A stretch of 64,000 nucleotides of DNA from NCBI GenBank assembly GCA_023374045.1, contig CM041780.1, forward strand, positions 170,558,085-170,622,084. Reading direction: 5' to 3'. This document shows, piece after piece, positions 1 to 11,402 of the stretch. The notes below the pieces were generated by a model. It did no database searches, was not told where the DNA came from, and saw only the letters and a program-made list of their open reading frames with translations. The position numbers and the translations under genes are program-made. How positions within the stretch are numbered: position 1 is the stretch's first letter; every line of letters begins with the position of its first letter. The DNA comes from Limonium bicolor. Taxonomy: Eukaryota; Streptophyta; Magnoliopsida; Caryophyllales; Plumbaginaceae.

Positions 1-153
1 TTTGTTTGGTTGAACAGCAGGAGGAGAAGGATGTGAGTGTGTGTTTGGTTGGGTAGCTGGAGAGGGAAATATAGCATCTGATTAAGTGTTGGTGGGTAAC
101 TGAAGGGGGAGAAGAATGAAACATTTCAACTGGTTCCTCTATCTGAATTGGGG

Positions 154-390
154 TCAGCCCCTGATGTTTCTCAAATTCAGCCACATATCCATTAGTATGG
201 AACGATTCACAACCTCTCTTATCTCCAAGGTTAACTTCTCTGTTGAGGAAAAAGCCCTGAACTTGTTTAGTAGAGACATGTCAGTGTAGATCTCAATGTG
301 TTTCTTACTCTTTGGGTGCTTATAGAAAAATGCAGGGTTACTTGGAGGTGTAACAGGCTGTCTCGCCATTCCTTCCATATAATCCCTCAT
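154..390 (-). CDS. hypothetical ORF, 78 codons, possibly a fragment
   Basis: An open frame with a methionine start encodes a polar protein with no signal peptide, membrane segment or motif I recognise. Its C-terminal half is more hydrophobic and helix-like. The surrounding 1-580 shows no other gene. It could be a leftover of a transposon-borne gene or chance; I cannot assign a function. Confidence 0.15.
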   Translation of the reverse strand: MRDYMEGMARQPVTPPSNPAFFYKHPKSKKHIEIYTDMSLLNKFRAFSSTEKLTLEIREVVNRSILMDMWLNLRNIRG

Positions 391-582
391 CGATTATATG
401 GTTGAATAAAGATCAGGGTCTAAGGGTGGCAAGCAAAAGCTCAATTCCTTGTATGACAACTCTAACATATGGACGTCTATCCTCATACATGAAATGTCAT
501 AGAAAGCTTAAAGCACAAAAATAAAACCAAGTCATCGATACAGATATACAATTTCAGAACTGACATAAGAAGCATCATGAAC

Positions 583-798
583 AACCCAAGCATCAGTTAA
601 AGATCATAACAAACAAAGTGCACTAGATGGTAAACCAGCAATGACAACAACAGCAAGAGGAATGACACAAGAAGCAAGATCACCAGAGACAATCCAAGCC
701 TCACTTAAACATCATAACAAAGCCAGTGCACCAGATGGCAAACCAGCAATGTCAACAACAGTAGGAGGAATGACAAAAGAAGGACAATTCCAGAATTA
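583..798. repeat. two-copy tandem repeat, 108-bp unit
   Basis: The stretch beginning AACCCAAGCATCAG at 583 recurs at 691 as AATCCAAGCCTCAC, and the two copies stay similar through the CAATGACAACAACAG-like core. The period of 108 bp is a multiple of three. Stops lie in most frames and I see no recognisable protein. Nothing else is evident from 799 to 1440 beyond AT-rich DNA. Confidence 0.6.
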
Positions 799-1440
799 CA
801 GGATTTTTCAGAAATCAGAAGGCTGGATACAATATTGCTCTTGCTCATCAATCACAATCGATACCTCCAACAAAGCAAAGCCAAGCCAATCTGTCCACTT
901 ACTAACAAATCGCAAGCAGGGGAAGGATGCAATAGAGCGACTGTTTTAAATCAGAAACGTAAACCCTAGATTTGTAAATTTAGGGAAATGTGGAATCGAA
1001 GATAACAATCGTATATCAACACATTTGAAAGTGGTAATTAGTCCCGATCAATCGAAATCAAGATTCTAAATTTGAAAATCAGAAAGTTGAATAGAACACA
1101 CGTAATTGTTTTGCCGTCGTAACTAGCGATAGTAGGGAAGGAAGAACTAGATAATACGGGCTACCATTACGTAATACAAGCAAAAGCAAAGCCAGAGACA
1201 GACTTACAATCAAACAACAAATATTGGATGAAGAGCGACAATGGAGAGAGCAGGCGAAGAACGGCTCTAGAATTTCTCAATAAAGAAGAAACGAGAATAA
1301 TAGTCACGTGGGTGTTTTGGGTTGTTTTCAATTTCCTTACTAACCCCTTTTGGCACAAACAACATGTAGATTAAAAAGTCAAAGGTCAATGACAGAGGGA
1401 GACAAAAATATGGGAAAAGTGTGACGGAAGATATATTAAT

Positions 1441-1560
1441 AAGGTCATGGGTGGGCTTTGTTATATTTGAAAGGTCATGGATAGACAGTGTAATATTTGA
1501 AAGATCATGGGTGGACAGTGTAATTTCATTAAAGATCACGGATAACAGTTAATTAGAAAA
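1441..1560. repeat. 30-bp minisatellite, about 3.5 copies
   Basis: Units start at 1441, 1471 and 1501, each beginning AAGGTCATGG or AAGATCATGG and being exactly 30 bp; a decayed fourth begins at 1531. Read on the minus strand the array makes a ten-residue repeat, but no start or domain supports a gene. The following 1561-2126 is AT-rich and shows no gene. Confidence 0.75.
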
Positions 1561-2126
1561 ATGAAAGATCACCTACCTTTGGCACCAAGGAAAACATAAG
1601 CCAGAGAAATCCCGGAGAACTATAGTGTTGTAGAAAATTGGAGACAAGAAGTAGCCCACCATCACATTTAGATGTATTGCAAATGAGTTAAATAAATATT
1701 ATTACGATACTTTTGGCAACAGGAAAAGATACCCACTTTCAAAAACTATACAATAGATATAGACATAAATAGTGTTGTTTTCTATAAAGACACTCTTATA
1801 CGATATTATTTTAGTTTTTCATAAACACATATGTTTGGTTACAGACACATGTCATATAAAACCAATTTTTATGAACTCATTAATGAAGATGCAACTTACT
1901 TAAAATTAATTACAAAAGTAACTTAAGCTTCAATGAATCAAAATAACATATATTATTATCTACACTTTTAAAAACACACTATCACAAACATACACACTCG
2001 TCAAAGTTAGTAACATACATGGAGACGTCATGTCACCGAAGACATCCCAGTTCTCATGGAGACACCAGATCTCGATTTATAATCTAGAAGTGGACCAACA
2101 AATGAACAAGATAACCTGATTAATAA

Positions 2127-2282
2127 AATACCCTTGGAAAAAGTAAGCACGAAGATACGGCGAAACTTTTCCGTAGAGGCGGCCGCCACCATGTCAATAC
2201 AGTTGACTGGACTATAGGATTCATCCTTTTGGCAGGACTAATCACCGCGATAATCATAAATCGGTTGTACGACATGAAATAG
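2127..2282 (+). other. 51-codon open frame ending in a hydrophobic tail; possible last exon
   Basis: This frame opens after two TAA codons at 2121-2126 and closes at TAG 2280-2282. It has no ATG except the penultimate codon. Its last ~28 residues are basic residues, then an unbroken stretch of about 19 hydrophobic residues, then a charged tail, as in a tail-anchored or single-helix membrane protein. It could be the 3' exon of a small gene read towards the LYK gene, or chance. I do not recognise the family. Confidence 0.2.
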
Positions 2283-2394
2283 TCAAACCGCGTTTTCTAA
2301 CGGACATGGCTCGGTTCTTCAATTTCATTCTCCGCAACGCAACTAACGTTAAACTAGTAGTTTGATCTAGCGCGGACAAACATTTATATCCCGC
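2203..2394 (+). promoter_or_regulatory. candidate LYK promoter: two W-box cores and a TATA-like site
   Basis: TTGACT lies at 2203-2208 and its reverse complement AGTCAA at 2281-2286. These match the W-box recognised by WRKY factors, which often control defence receptors. A TATA-like TTTATATC lies at about 2388-2395, some 120 bp before the LYK start codon. The motifs are seen; activity is inferred. Confidence 0.35.
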
Positions 2395-2516
2395 CAATAT
2401 TCAATGCTCTGCTTAAACATGTGGCAGCCTCCATTTCCCTTTATTTTTTTCTCGTCAAAGATTTCAGCTCCTTCGATGATCATCTTTATCCCTATCTGAA
2501 GGAGAAGCAGATCAAT

Positions 2517-4649
2517 ATGAAACCTCCCACCGCGACAATCCGTCGAACAAATGGCGTGCATCAATTTATTTACCCGCTAGCTCTTCAGCTCCTCCTGCTG
2601 CTTTCTACTTCGCTGGTTGTATTCGCACAACAACCCTACTTGAATAACCTCCAATTCGAATGTAATGTCAACCACACAGAAACGGAAGGATTTGCCTGCA
2701 ACGGGGCACCTTCGTGCACTTCCTACCTAACCTACTGGTCCTCCCTGCCTTCCTACGTATCCGTCCCTTCCATCGCTTATCTCCTATCCGCCAAAGCATC
2801 CGACATAGCCACCGCAAACAACGTCAGTGATGTGGCCACTTTCCCCGACAGGCACGCCGTACTCGTCCCGGTCAACTGTAACTGTACTGCGGTTTACACC
2901 GCCACAGACTCGGACGGGAAACGCCGCCAGCATAAGTACTACCAGCACAACGCAACCCACATTATAAAGGCTGGCGATACTTATCTCACGGTGGCTAATG
3001 ACACCAACGGCGGACTGACGACTTGCCAGGCGATGATCGCTCAGAATCCCGTAAGCAGCACCGACTTGACAATTGGGCTGGAAGTTGTGGCCCCACTCAT
3101 GTGCGCCTGCCCGTCAACAAATCAGACCGCCAAGGGGTTCAAGTACATCGTTACTTATGTAGCCGATAGGAATGAAGACGTTTCAATCATCGCGAGGAAG
3201 TTCGGTGTTGATGAACAGGACATTCTGGACGCTAACGAGTTGACCTTCGATAGCACGATTTACTTCTTCACCCCACTTTTGGTTCCGTTGAAATCCCGAC
3301 CTAGCAACTTGAATCTGAATTCTAACAGTTCATCTTCGCCCCCGTCTTCAACCCTGTCCCCTCCGCCACCGGCGTCGACCGGCGGGGGAGGTAGGGAGTC
3401 AAAAGGGTTGTATGTTGGTGTGGGGGTTGGGGCTTCGCTGTTCTTGATTGGGATTTCATCTTTGCTCTTCTGTTTATTCCTTCACCGCCGACGGCGGCTT
3501 TCCAGTGATCCTGTGGTTGCTGCTCCTGTTTCCGCGGAAGGGAAAGGAGGAGTGACGAGTAAGGGCGCAGCAGATGGAAATCGCTACGGATTGGCAGAGC
3601 ATAAAGCCTTGGTGGGTGTTGGATCTGGTGGGAACGATGCTACATCGACAAGCAACAGCTCGTGGTCGATTTCAGCAAATGGGGTGAGGTACGCAATCGA
3701 GTCGCTGACGGTGTACAAATTCGAGGAATTGCAAAGGGCGACGGGGAATTTCAGTGAATCGAACAGGATAAAAGGGTCGGTGTTTCTGGGATACTTCAAC
3801 GGTGAGCGAGCGGCGGTGAAGGTGATGAAAGCGGATGTGTCGGCTGAAATTAACATTCTGAAGCAGATAAATCACTCGAGCATCGTGAGATTATCAGGAT
3901 TATGTATTCAGGGCGGGAATACATACTTGGTGTACGAGTACGCGGAGAAGGGTAGTCTTCAGGATTGGCTGTTATTGAGAGATTCGGATTCAAATTCGAA
4001 TGAAGATAATGGTGTTTTCTCTGCTTTATCGTGGAAGCAGAGGGTGCAGATTGCTCATGACTTGGCTGATGGTTTGAATTATCTTCACAATTACACAAAC
4101 CCGCCGTACATTCACAAGAACTTGACGAGCAGCAATGTGATGTTGGATGGTAATTTGAGGGCGAAGATGACGAATTTTGGATTGGCAAGGTCTATCAATA
4201 ACAGTAGTAGTACTCAGATGAGTGAAGATGATGATGGATTGATGCATATGCATTTGACTAGGCATGTGGTTGGGACGAAAGGGTATCTTGCTCCTGAGTT
4301 GATTGAGAGTGGTGTTGTTACTCCCAAGCTTGATGTTTTTGCTTTTGGGATGATATTGGGCGAACTCTTGTCTGGGAGAATTGTGTCATCAACAGGTACA
4401 GGGAATGACGATAATCCGGGTTTGACTGCTTCGTCTATAAGGCAAGTTGTTGAATGTGAGGATGCGAGGGCGAGCGTAAGGAGCTTCATAGATCCTGCCA
4501 TGGGATTTGAGTATCCATTGGATCTAGCTTGCTCGATGGCACAGTTGGCTAATGATTGTCTCCAGCCTGATCTTAATTCACGCCCCTTCATTGCTGAAGT
4601 TCTCACTGCCTTGTCCAAGATACGCTCTGTTTCTACGGATTATATGTGA
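2517..4649 (+). CDS. LysM receptor-like pseudokinase, LYK4/LYK5 type
   Basis: The 710-residue product should be a plasma-membrane receptor for chitin-type oligosaccharides. I chose ATG 2517 because a hydrophobic signal peptide follows directly (cleavage near Ala37). The frame stays open upstream to a GTG at 2421 that is not credible as a eukaryotic start. The ectodomain (about 38-290) has the paired C-X-C motifs that link the three LysM folds and many N-glycosylation sites. A membrane helix lies near 298-324, followed by Arg-rich residues, and a kinase-like domain runs from about 400. The glycine loop is lost, HRD reads HKN (YIHKN) and DFG reads NFG (TNFGLAR), while the VAIK-type lysine (AAVKVM) remains. 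This pattern fits the catalytically dead LYK4/LYK5/NFR5 branch, which signals through an active partner such as CERK1. The lack of introns also fits the branch. NFP/NFR5 is the main alternative. Confidence 0.93.
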   Translation: MKPPTATIRRTNGVHQFIYPLALQLLLLLSTSLVVFAQQPYLNNLQFECNVNHTETEGFACNGAPSCTSYLTYWSSLPSYVSVPSIAYLLSAKASDIATANNVSDVATFPDRHAVLVPVNCNCTAVYTATDSDGKRRQHKYYQHNATHIIKAGDTYLTVANDTNGGLTTCQAMIAQNPVSSTDLTIGLEVVAPLMCACPSTNQTAKGFKYIVTYVADRNEDVSIIARKFGVDEQDILDANELTFDSTIYFFTPLLVPLKSRPSNLNLNSNSSSSPPSSTLSPPPPASTGGGGRESKGLYVGVGVGASLFLIGISSLLFCLFLHRRRRLSSDPVVAAPVSAEGKGGVTSKGAADGNRYGLAEHKALVGVGSGGNDATSTSNSSWSISANGVRYAIESLTVYKFEELQRATGNFSESNRIKGSVFLGYFNGERAAVKVMKADVSAEINILKQINHSSIVRLSGLCIQGGNTYLVYEYAEKGSLQDWLLLRDSDSNSNEDNGVFSALSWKQRVQIAHDLADGLNYLHNYTNPPYIHKNLTSSNVMLDGNLRAKMTNFGLARSINNSSSTQMSEDDDGLMHMHLTRHVVGTKGYLAPELIESGVVTPKLDVFAFGMILGELLSGRIVSSTGTGNDDNPGLTASSIRQVVECEDARASVRSFIDPAMGFEYPLDLACSMAQLANDCLQPDLNSRPFIAEVLTALSKIRSVSTDYM

Positions 4650-5859
4650 GTTGTAAATGAGAGATTAATATATTCGGATCAATGCGGTTACTTTGATCCA
4701 TATTCCATACGGTAATATACCTACTTCTGTTAGGGACAAGTTTCAGTAATTAATATTACTAATGTTTTAGATTTAAAATCTTCACCCTTCAACTACAAAT
4801 AAATTAGCGTTATATATTATTAGTTATATTTCCATTTTATTTTAAAGTTCAATAAATAAAAATAAGTATGAAAGTATATTGTCCAAGTTCTTGAACCTCA
4901 GAATAAATATTAATAAATCAAAAGAAACTAAAAAATAACACATAAAAACTAAGTAAAATAACATAAAGTGATTTAAACCATAAAAAACTAAAAATCATTA
5001 AACATTAAAATATTTCTAAAACTAGATACTCCACCAATTAACCATAATTATTTTTGTCTCTTACAAATTATTACAGGTCCCAATTGGTTCAATAACTAGA
5101 CCGTTGGAGTTATCGAGTTATTAGTCTAGGATTTATCTTAAAGCAAAACTCTGTTCCCGATACTACGCTTCCGATTCAGATTCCAAGCCTACTATTCCTA
5201 TTCGTTGCGCCCCCGGGGAAAGCTTTCAAAAGGGGAGATTGGCCTGCTTGATTAAGGGTGAGAGCAGAGTTGCTGGGTCAAAGTATACAATTTACAACAT
5301 AAACAATATAGTAAAAAAAATAATTAAATAATATCCTAAAAATAGTAATGATGACTTAATATAATAGATCCACTTATTAAACTTTATATATAATTAATTG
5401 CTATTATTAATAATTTCACAATGTTTTATACATCTAGAAATTTGATTCAAAAAACCTTCGATGATTTAATATTCCCAGAGCTATATAGGTTTGGGGTTAC
5501 ATTTTGTGATTCATTTTTATAACATTATAAGGTTTTAATTTCTTGGCATATTTTTAGGGTTTATGGCTTAGGATTTATGGTCATTAGGCCCTAGACTCAT
5601 CACTATAAACTCTAAAATAAGTCTTCAACACTTTTAACTCTCATATGGTAATTTTTAGGATATGTGGTTAGGGTAATCATTTTTTTTATGGTTTAGGGTA
5701 ATACTTTATAATATCGTCACTGACTAGGCAAAGAGCCTAAACTCTCTAGTCCTACAAACCCTTTTTAAAACCTTTGACGTTTTAAATCTTTTAGGGTGGT
5801 TTTAAGGGTTTGTGTTGTAGGATAATCTTTATTTTTTAACTCGTTTTAACATTTCCATC
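4650..5859. other. intergenic, AT-rich, no gene seen
   Basis: This holds the LYK 3' flank, with AATAAA-like signals near 4794 and 4850, then AT-rich DNA with stops in every frame. A GC-richer island at about 5200-5280 has no recognisable content. Confidence 0.6.
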
Positions 5860-6710
5860 ACTATTATAGAAAAAATGACACTAATTGTTATTTCTGTGGC
5901 CGTTCTCATCAAATCATTGTGTAAAGAATATTTTCTTAGCATTTATCATTTTATAGAGCTTGACTGACTGATAAACCTGAAGACTATAAACGTTTGGAAA
6001 CGATAAACTGAGTTGTTGAAGTCAATTTTACTTCTTCATTTAACCTTGGTTTTTACATATCCATGGTAATATATAAACGTTTCCATTGTTGATTAGAAAC
6101 ATTTACACAACCTTCTATAATTTATTGCAACACTGTTTATAAAAAGATGACACTAATTGTCATATGTCATTTCCTTTGGCTAGTCGTATTGAATCATTGT
6201 GTATAGATTTTTTTTACCATTTATCAGTTTATAGAGCTTGACTGATTGATAAACCTAAAGACTATAAACATATGAAAACGATAAACTTAGTTGTTAAAGT
6301 TGATTTTACGTATTATTTTAACCTTAGTTTTTATGTGTCCACAATTTTTTTTGTAAACGTTTCCACTGGTAATTAGAAACATGTACACAACCTTCTATAA
6401 TCATTTCTATCACTATAATGGAAAAGATGACACTAATTGTTATGTATCTTATCCTTTGTCCCTTTTTATCGAATCATAGTGTATAAGAATATTTTCTTAT
6501 CATTTATCATCTTACAGAGCTTGACTGACTGATAAATCTAAATGCTATAAATGTATCAAAATGATAAAGTGAGTTGTTGGATTCGATTTTACGTATTCAT
6601 TAACCTTGGTTTTTACGTATCCACAATAGCTTATAAATATTTTTTTCTACTAATGATTGAAAACATGTACATTATCTTCTATAATTGATTTTATCACTAT
6701 TATAGAAACT
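5860..6710. repeat. tandem repeat, ~275-bp unit, three diverged copies
   Basis: The phrase ATGACACTAATTGT recurs at 5875, 6147 and 6427 (spacing 272 and 280 bp). In each unit it is followed by a GAGCTTGACTGACTGATAAA-like block, a CTATAAA block and a TAACCTTGGTTTTTA-like block. Copies are noticeably diverged, so the array is old. No coding potential. Confidence 0.8.
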
Positions 6711-7127
6711 TGGCTGGGTTTTGTGGTCAGCTTTTTAGTTTATGCACTCATTATGAAAAATCTGTAGTCAGCTTTTTAGAATACACAATTGCCATTGTGT
6801 AGACAATATTATGGAGTTTGCAATCGTAGTTGCTTTTTTAATTTGTAGGTACCCCGGACACTCACACTCTTTCTATGACGAACACATTCAGAGGCAGTTT
6901 TAATCGTTTAAAAATATAGTTGAATTAGTTATACAACCACTTCATGCCACTAGTCAAACGGTGGTCTCACTGACTGGTCAGTGAGTCAGGGTCTAGAGGT
7001 GAAACGCCTTAGTGAGGACTAGGGGGCAACGCTCCTGAAAAAAAATGGAACTAAATTTGGACATAAAATTCGAAATAATAAAATTGGTCATGACCCTGAA
7101 TCCATGCAAAATGGATAAAAAAAACAT
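6711..7127. other. non-coding; contains an 8-bp perfect hairpin at 6967-6984
   Basis: No gene is visible. TCACTGAC-TG-GTCAGTGA at 6967-6984 is a perfect inverted repeat with a 2-nt loop; its role is unknown. Confidence 0.5.
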
Positions 7128-7297
7128 GACGCTCCAACATCCAGTTCGTTTTTACCCATCCGTTACGAACGTTCAGAAACGGACCGGACGTTGGAGCATC
7201 CTTTTCTTTTCATCCGCACTTGACAGGGCTAAAGAGTTGTCTGTTTTATACCTGTCCGTTCCGGATGGTTTCAAAACGGATCGAATGTTGGAGCGCC
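7128..7297. mobile_element. MITE-like inverted-repeat element, ~170 bp
   Basis: The left end CGCTCCAACATCC and the right end, which reads GGCGCTCCAACATTCG on the opposite strand, form imperfect terminal inverted repeats. A third inverted copy (GGACGTTGGAGC) lies inside at about 7189. No clear target-site duplication was found. The small open frame across it is probably incidental. Confidence 0.4.
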
Positions 7298-7321
7298 CGT
7301 GTTTTGTTCCACCACAGCTTC

Positions 7322-10300
7322 TGTAACACCCCAACTACTAACAACATACTTATTAACACATCGCAGCGGAATTCATAACCCAAAACATCACTTAACTCTT
7401 TGGTGTTACACGCCGTTAGCCACCCACGTGGCTAACAAGGCTAACATACATACATTGTACCGGTCTGATGGACTAAACTCCCGAGCAACTACACATTAAT
7501 CCCGTTCCATATTCAACATCCGTTATATACTTACGTTACAACTGTACCGAGTATCTTCTAACTATTGCCGATACAACTTCGGTCTTACTACACCTACAAT
7601 ACATTCACAAATCTCGTGACCACCACATACAAATAACTACCCCGTCCTACTCTCGAACGGCTACCAGCTTCATTGTACCTGAAAAGTAATGGGGGCCCCC
7701 AAAGGGGTCAGCACCTTTGCTGGTATGGTAATCCCGCAGCCCGCATGCTACCGGGCCACGCACAACTATTTGTCGTCTTAGCATGCGGTTGATTTTATTT
7801 CGTACATGCACAACTCACACGTATCATGCTTATAAGCAAACATCCATTAATAGGGCACAAACACACACTAGCACACACACTCAATAACAACACACTTCAT
7901 TTTATAACATACACAACTTAATTTTTCTCCTCTGAGAGGATATAACTTTACTTAGGGAATGCCGGGGTGATATAAGCCCGAGCACAACATACATACATAT
8001 CCTTTACTTGAGTGGTGGCCTCATATAGGACCAATCACAACATACATAATTTCCCCCTAGCTCCAATAGTGATGAGGTAGGTAAGCCTTGGTTAAGCTTG
8101 TGGGTGGTTGTAATTCCAGGAGGAAGAACAACCGTAACATAACAAAGAGGGAGTCGAAGCGAACTTAGGCTTCAACACCCTACCAACATTATACATAATT
8201 TCCCTCCTAGCCCGATGTGGAGGTCGGGTAGGTAAGCTTTGGCTAAGCTAGTGGGAGGTCGAAATCCAATGAAGGAAAACAACCCTAACATAACAGGATG
8301 GGAGTTAATTTACATATATATATGTTAACTCCCAAACAATACGCGCGACCGGAACAACCGGATTCCTCCCCATACATAACATATACTTATTAGTTAGAGG
8401 TTCCCTTATGGAACTTACCACATACATACATCACATAGTGTTACTAACTCGGTTAGACACATAAGGGGTGTAATATCCCTTTTTAACAAACATGGATAAC
8501 TGTATCCAGTAACAACAACAACATATCCAACAAGCCACATACATCCCACATAATCACAACATACACTAACGCACGGATAGCCGTAGTTAGAACGTTCCCA
8601 GGGGTTGGGACGTTTATTCCGAATACCGATCTCTTATGTGAACCTAAAGTCGGTTAACTATTATTTAACACATAACTAAGGTTAAGCGGTATCGGAATTA
8701 ATTACGCCACAATAATGGATTACTGTAAACTCATTTCATGTTTTATCTTGCAAGGTGGCAAACACGCAGAAAAACACATTGGCATACAAGCCGGTGTAAT
8801 CCGGTAGGACACAGGTTGCAAGAAAACCATACCTGTCACCGAAGGTGCACTCTAATGTGCCATCACATGTTCCTTGAAAATCTTTGAACAACTGATAACA
8901 TTATAACTATCTTCATTAATATCGGGGTAATATAATTATTTAACGTCTAATGCGCCCATGATTAACCCCGTTCGGTAGTTTTATAACTTTACATTTTTAT
9001 TACCACTTTTCACACTTAATTACCATTACAACATACTTAACATATCCTTAACAACCTTATAACATCATTACTTATCAATCCCCATCATTGGGTATCATTC
9101 CCTACCCTTAAACAAAATTTTTGCTCAAAATTACACTATGTCCGAACTTGTGTCCGAGCTTCCGAAGTTCGGACGCAAGTCGAGACTCAATTGGGTGAAA
9201 CTGGCGAATGTCCGAACTTGTGTCCGACCTTTGAAGTTCGGACACAAGTCGAAGCAAAATCCAACGGAAATTTCCAACTGTCCGAACTTGTGTCCGAGCT
9301 TCTAAGTTCGGACACAAGTCGAGGCCAAAACTGAGGAAAACTTACAGGCGTCCGAACTTGTGTCCGGACATCGAAGGTCGGACACAAGTCGAGACTAAAC
9401 AGCCTGGGGAAATTTTTTTTTGAGTGTCCGAACTTCCAAGTTCGGACGGAAGTTCGGACACAACTGAAACTCGGAAAATTTTATAAAACGACGGGGCATG
9501 TCCGAACTTCCATGTCCGGACGGAAGTTCGGACATACCTGAAAATTCAGCCAACAGAGGGGATTTTCACCCATAATTTCAATTCTAATAAACCTACACTT
9601 ACTCCATGTTTCACAAGTCATAAACAACCATTCCTTTCCACGTTAAACATCCCAATTCAACACCTAAATCCTCTCAACCATTAAACCATCATCAACACTC
9701 GTTTTCCAACCAAAATTGCCATAACTTCCCCATAATCTTTACATATTCATCCTCATCAATTATCCTCAAAACACAACCTCTTCATTCCTAATCTAGCCAC
9801 ACCCTTTCAAGGGTCCTAAACAGCACACAACAAATCCTCCAATCTCATCAACATCAACATAATCACCAAAAATCCTCATGAACACAATATAAACACAACC
9901 TCTAAACATTTGGCTCTTAAGGCCCTCAACTCAACATTAATTCACAACCTCCTCCAAAACCAACTAAACACATTCCAACATATATTCCAATCCATAATTT
10001 TGGGTTCATTAATTTGTTTACCCATCCCAAACACTTAAACAATTTATAAACAAAGTTTAAGGTAGTTCTTCTTACCTTAAATTTCACAAGTCTCTTAAAT
10101 TCTCCTCTTGCTCCAAACCTTCTCCAAAAATCGGTTAAGAGGGTATGGAGTTTCCAAACTCCATCCCAACACCCAAGAACACAAAACACACAATTAATTA
10201 TCTAAACCCTTAGAAACTCAATTTAATCAAAGGGCTAGAATTAGGGTTTACCTTTTGAAGCTTTTAAGAGGGATTTTCTCCTTTGAATCAAGAAGGAAAC

Positions 10301-11365
10301 TACTCCACCATTGAAGGATAAATTTGGAGCTCAAGAACAAGGAGAAAACAGGTATCAAAAATGGTGAAAAATCAATTACACCAAGAGATGAAGAGGGAAT
10401 GACTTTTTCTTGGAAATTTTTACCTTAGAAGAAGAGGAGACTCCAAGCTCCACATTGGTGTCATTTTCTCTTCAAATGGGGAAAACCCATGGAGGTCAAC
10501 TTCATCCTTTTGGAATTTCGAAAAGAGAGGATGAGGAGGATGGAGAAGGAAGAATGTGTGATTTGTTTTTGATTTGGAGCTCAAATGGAGCTTGGGCATG
10601 ACATTGAAGTGTAGTAGCCATTGGAGAAGGAGGAGAGAAATCTATGGAGTGGGGAAGAAGATGGAGCCGGCTGGGAGAGAGGAGAGAGGAAAGAGAGGAA
10701 GACAGAGAGGGGAAAAAGGAAATAAGGAAAGAGAGAGAGAGAGTGAGGGGTATTTGTGCCCTTTGTTATTTGGCTCTCTCTTGACTTAATTAATTAGTTA
10801 ACTAGTCACATGTGAGTGGGCTGTCTACATAAATAAAACCGGCCCACCAATATAAACACGCTGGAGCGTTTTTCGTCTTTTGACAGAAAACGCTCGTTTA
10901 ATTGCCCGGTTTAGTACTATTCACTAACCATGACAGTTTACCGGAATTTCCTCTTTCCTTTAATTTTAATGGCTATTAAACTCCCATTAATGTTTAATTA
11001 TTGTTATAAAATCAGCTATTATTTTTACGGGGTCGTTTAACTGTTTAAAGTCACGTTTTCGGGTTTCCTCGAAAAACGCGCCTTAGACTCCGTTAGCGTT
11101 TTAACGCATTGTTTGGATCCGTTTTCTTCCAGAATTTCTCCCACACGTTCTCAGTGTGTAATTAAGGTATAAAATATATTTATAACTCTAACGAAGGTTA
11201 TGTACCTCCTAAAATAATTAAATACGTGTTTTCACGTTTTGTGACTTTTTCGCATTTTTTTCCTTTTTGGTTTTCATTTCTTCACCAATGATCTTAAGGA
11301 CTTAATTAGCCTTAGAAAATTATAATTACACAATTAATTAACACATTAAGGTTTGGGGTATTTCA
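7322..11365 (-). mobile_element. element 1, 3' LTR (4,044 bp) of a LARD-like retroelement
   Basis: On the plus strand the block starts TGTAACACCCC and ends GGGGTATTTCA, so it has TG...CA ends. The adjoining sequence at 11366-11382 is the reverse complement of a polypurine tract (AAGGGGGG), which places this LTR at the 3' end of a minus-strand element. A nearly identical copy lies at 16101-19544. No long frame is present. Very long LTRs around a non-coding interior are the hallmark of LARDs (large retrotransposon derivatives), which depend on gypsy proteins supplied in trans. Confidence 0.85.
9139..9540. repeat. array of six ~73-bp palindromic units inside the LTR
   Basis: Each unit holds GTCCGAACTT and, about 20 nt later, AAGTTCGGAC, giving a 10-bp stem. 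Several units also allow a rival 11-bp stem (CTTGTGTCCGA with TCGGACACAAG). Short frames that cross the array are repeat-driven and not genes. Confidence 0.85.
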
Positions 11366-11402
11366 ATCTACCCCCCTTAAAAGAACTTCGTCCTCGAAGT
11401 TC
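11366..11402 (-). promoter_or_regulatory. polypurine tract with adjacent 8-bp hairpin
   Basis: Read on the minus strand, a hairpin (GAACTTCG-AGGA-CGAAGTTC, plus positions 11383-11402) is followed by TTTTAAGGGGGG and then the LTR. The purine run is the expected primer for plus-strand DNA synthesis. The same arrangement occurs at 34204-34240. Confidence 0.7.

Noticed and set aside
2179..2193. Vector contamination at the NotI/Kozak-like sequence
   Set aside because: No further vector-like sequence lies on either side and the ATG frame closes after eight codons; kept only as a curiosity.
7045..7499. Overlapping short plus-strand frames before and into the LTR
   Set aside because: They cross the MITE-like inverted repeat and the LTR border, and nothing in them resembles a protein domain; the second is repeated at 16064 only because the LTR is.
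9108..9387. Minus-strand frames with CPNLEARTQVRT-type repeats (also 17879-18323)
   Set aside because: They are translations of the palindromic LTR array; the sequence explains them without a gene.
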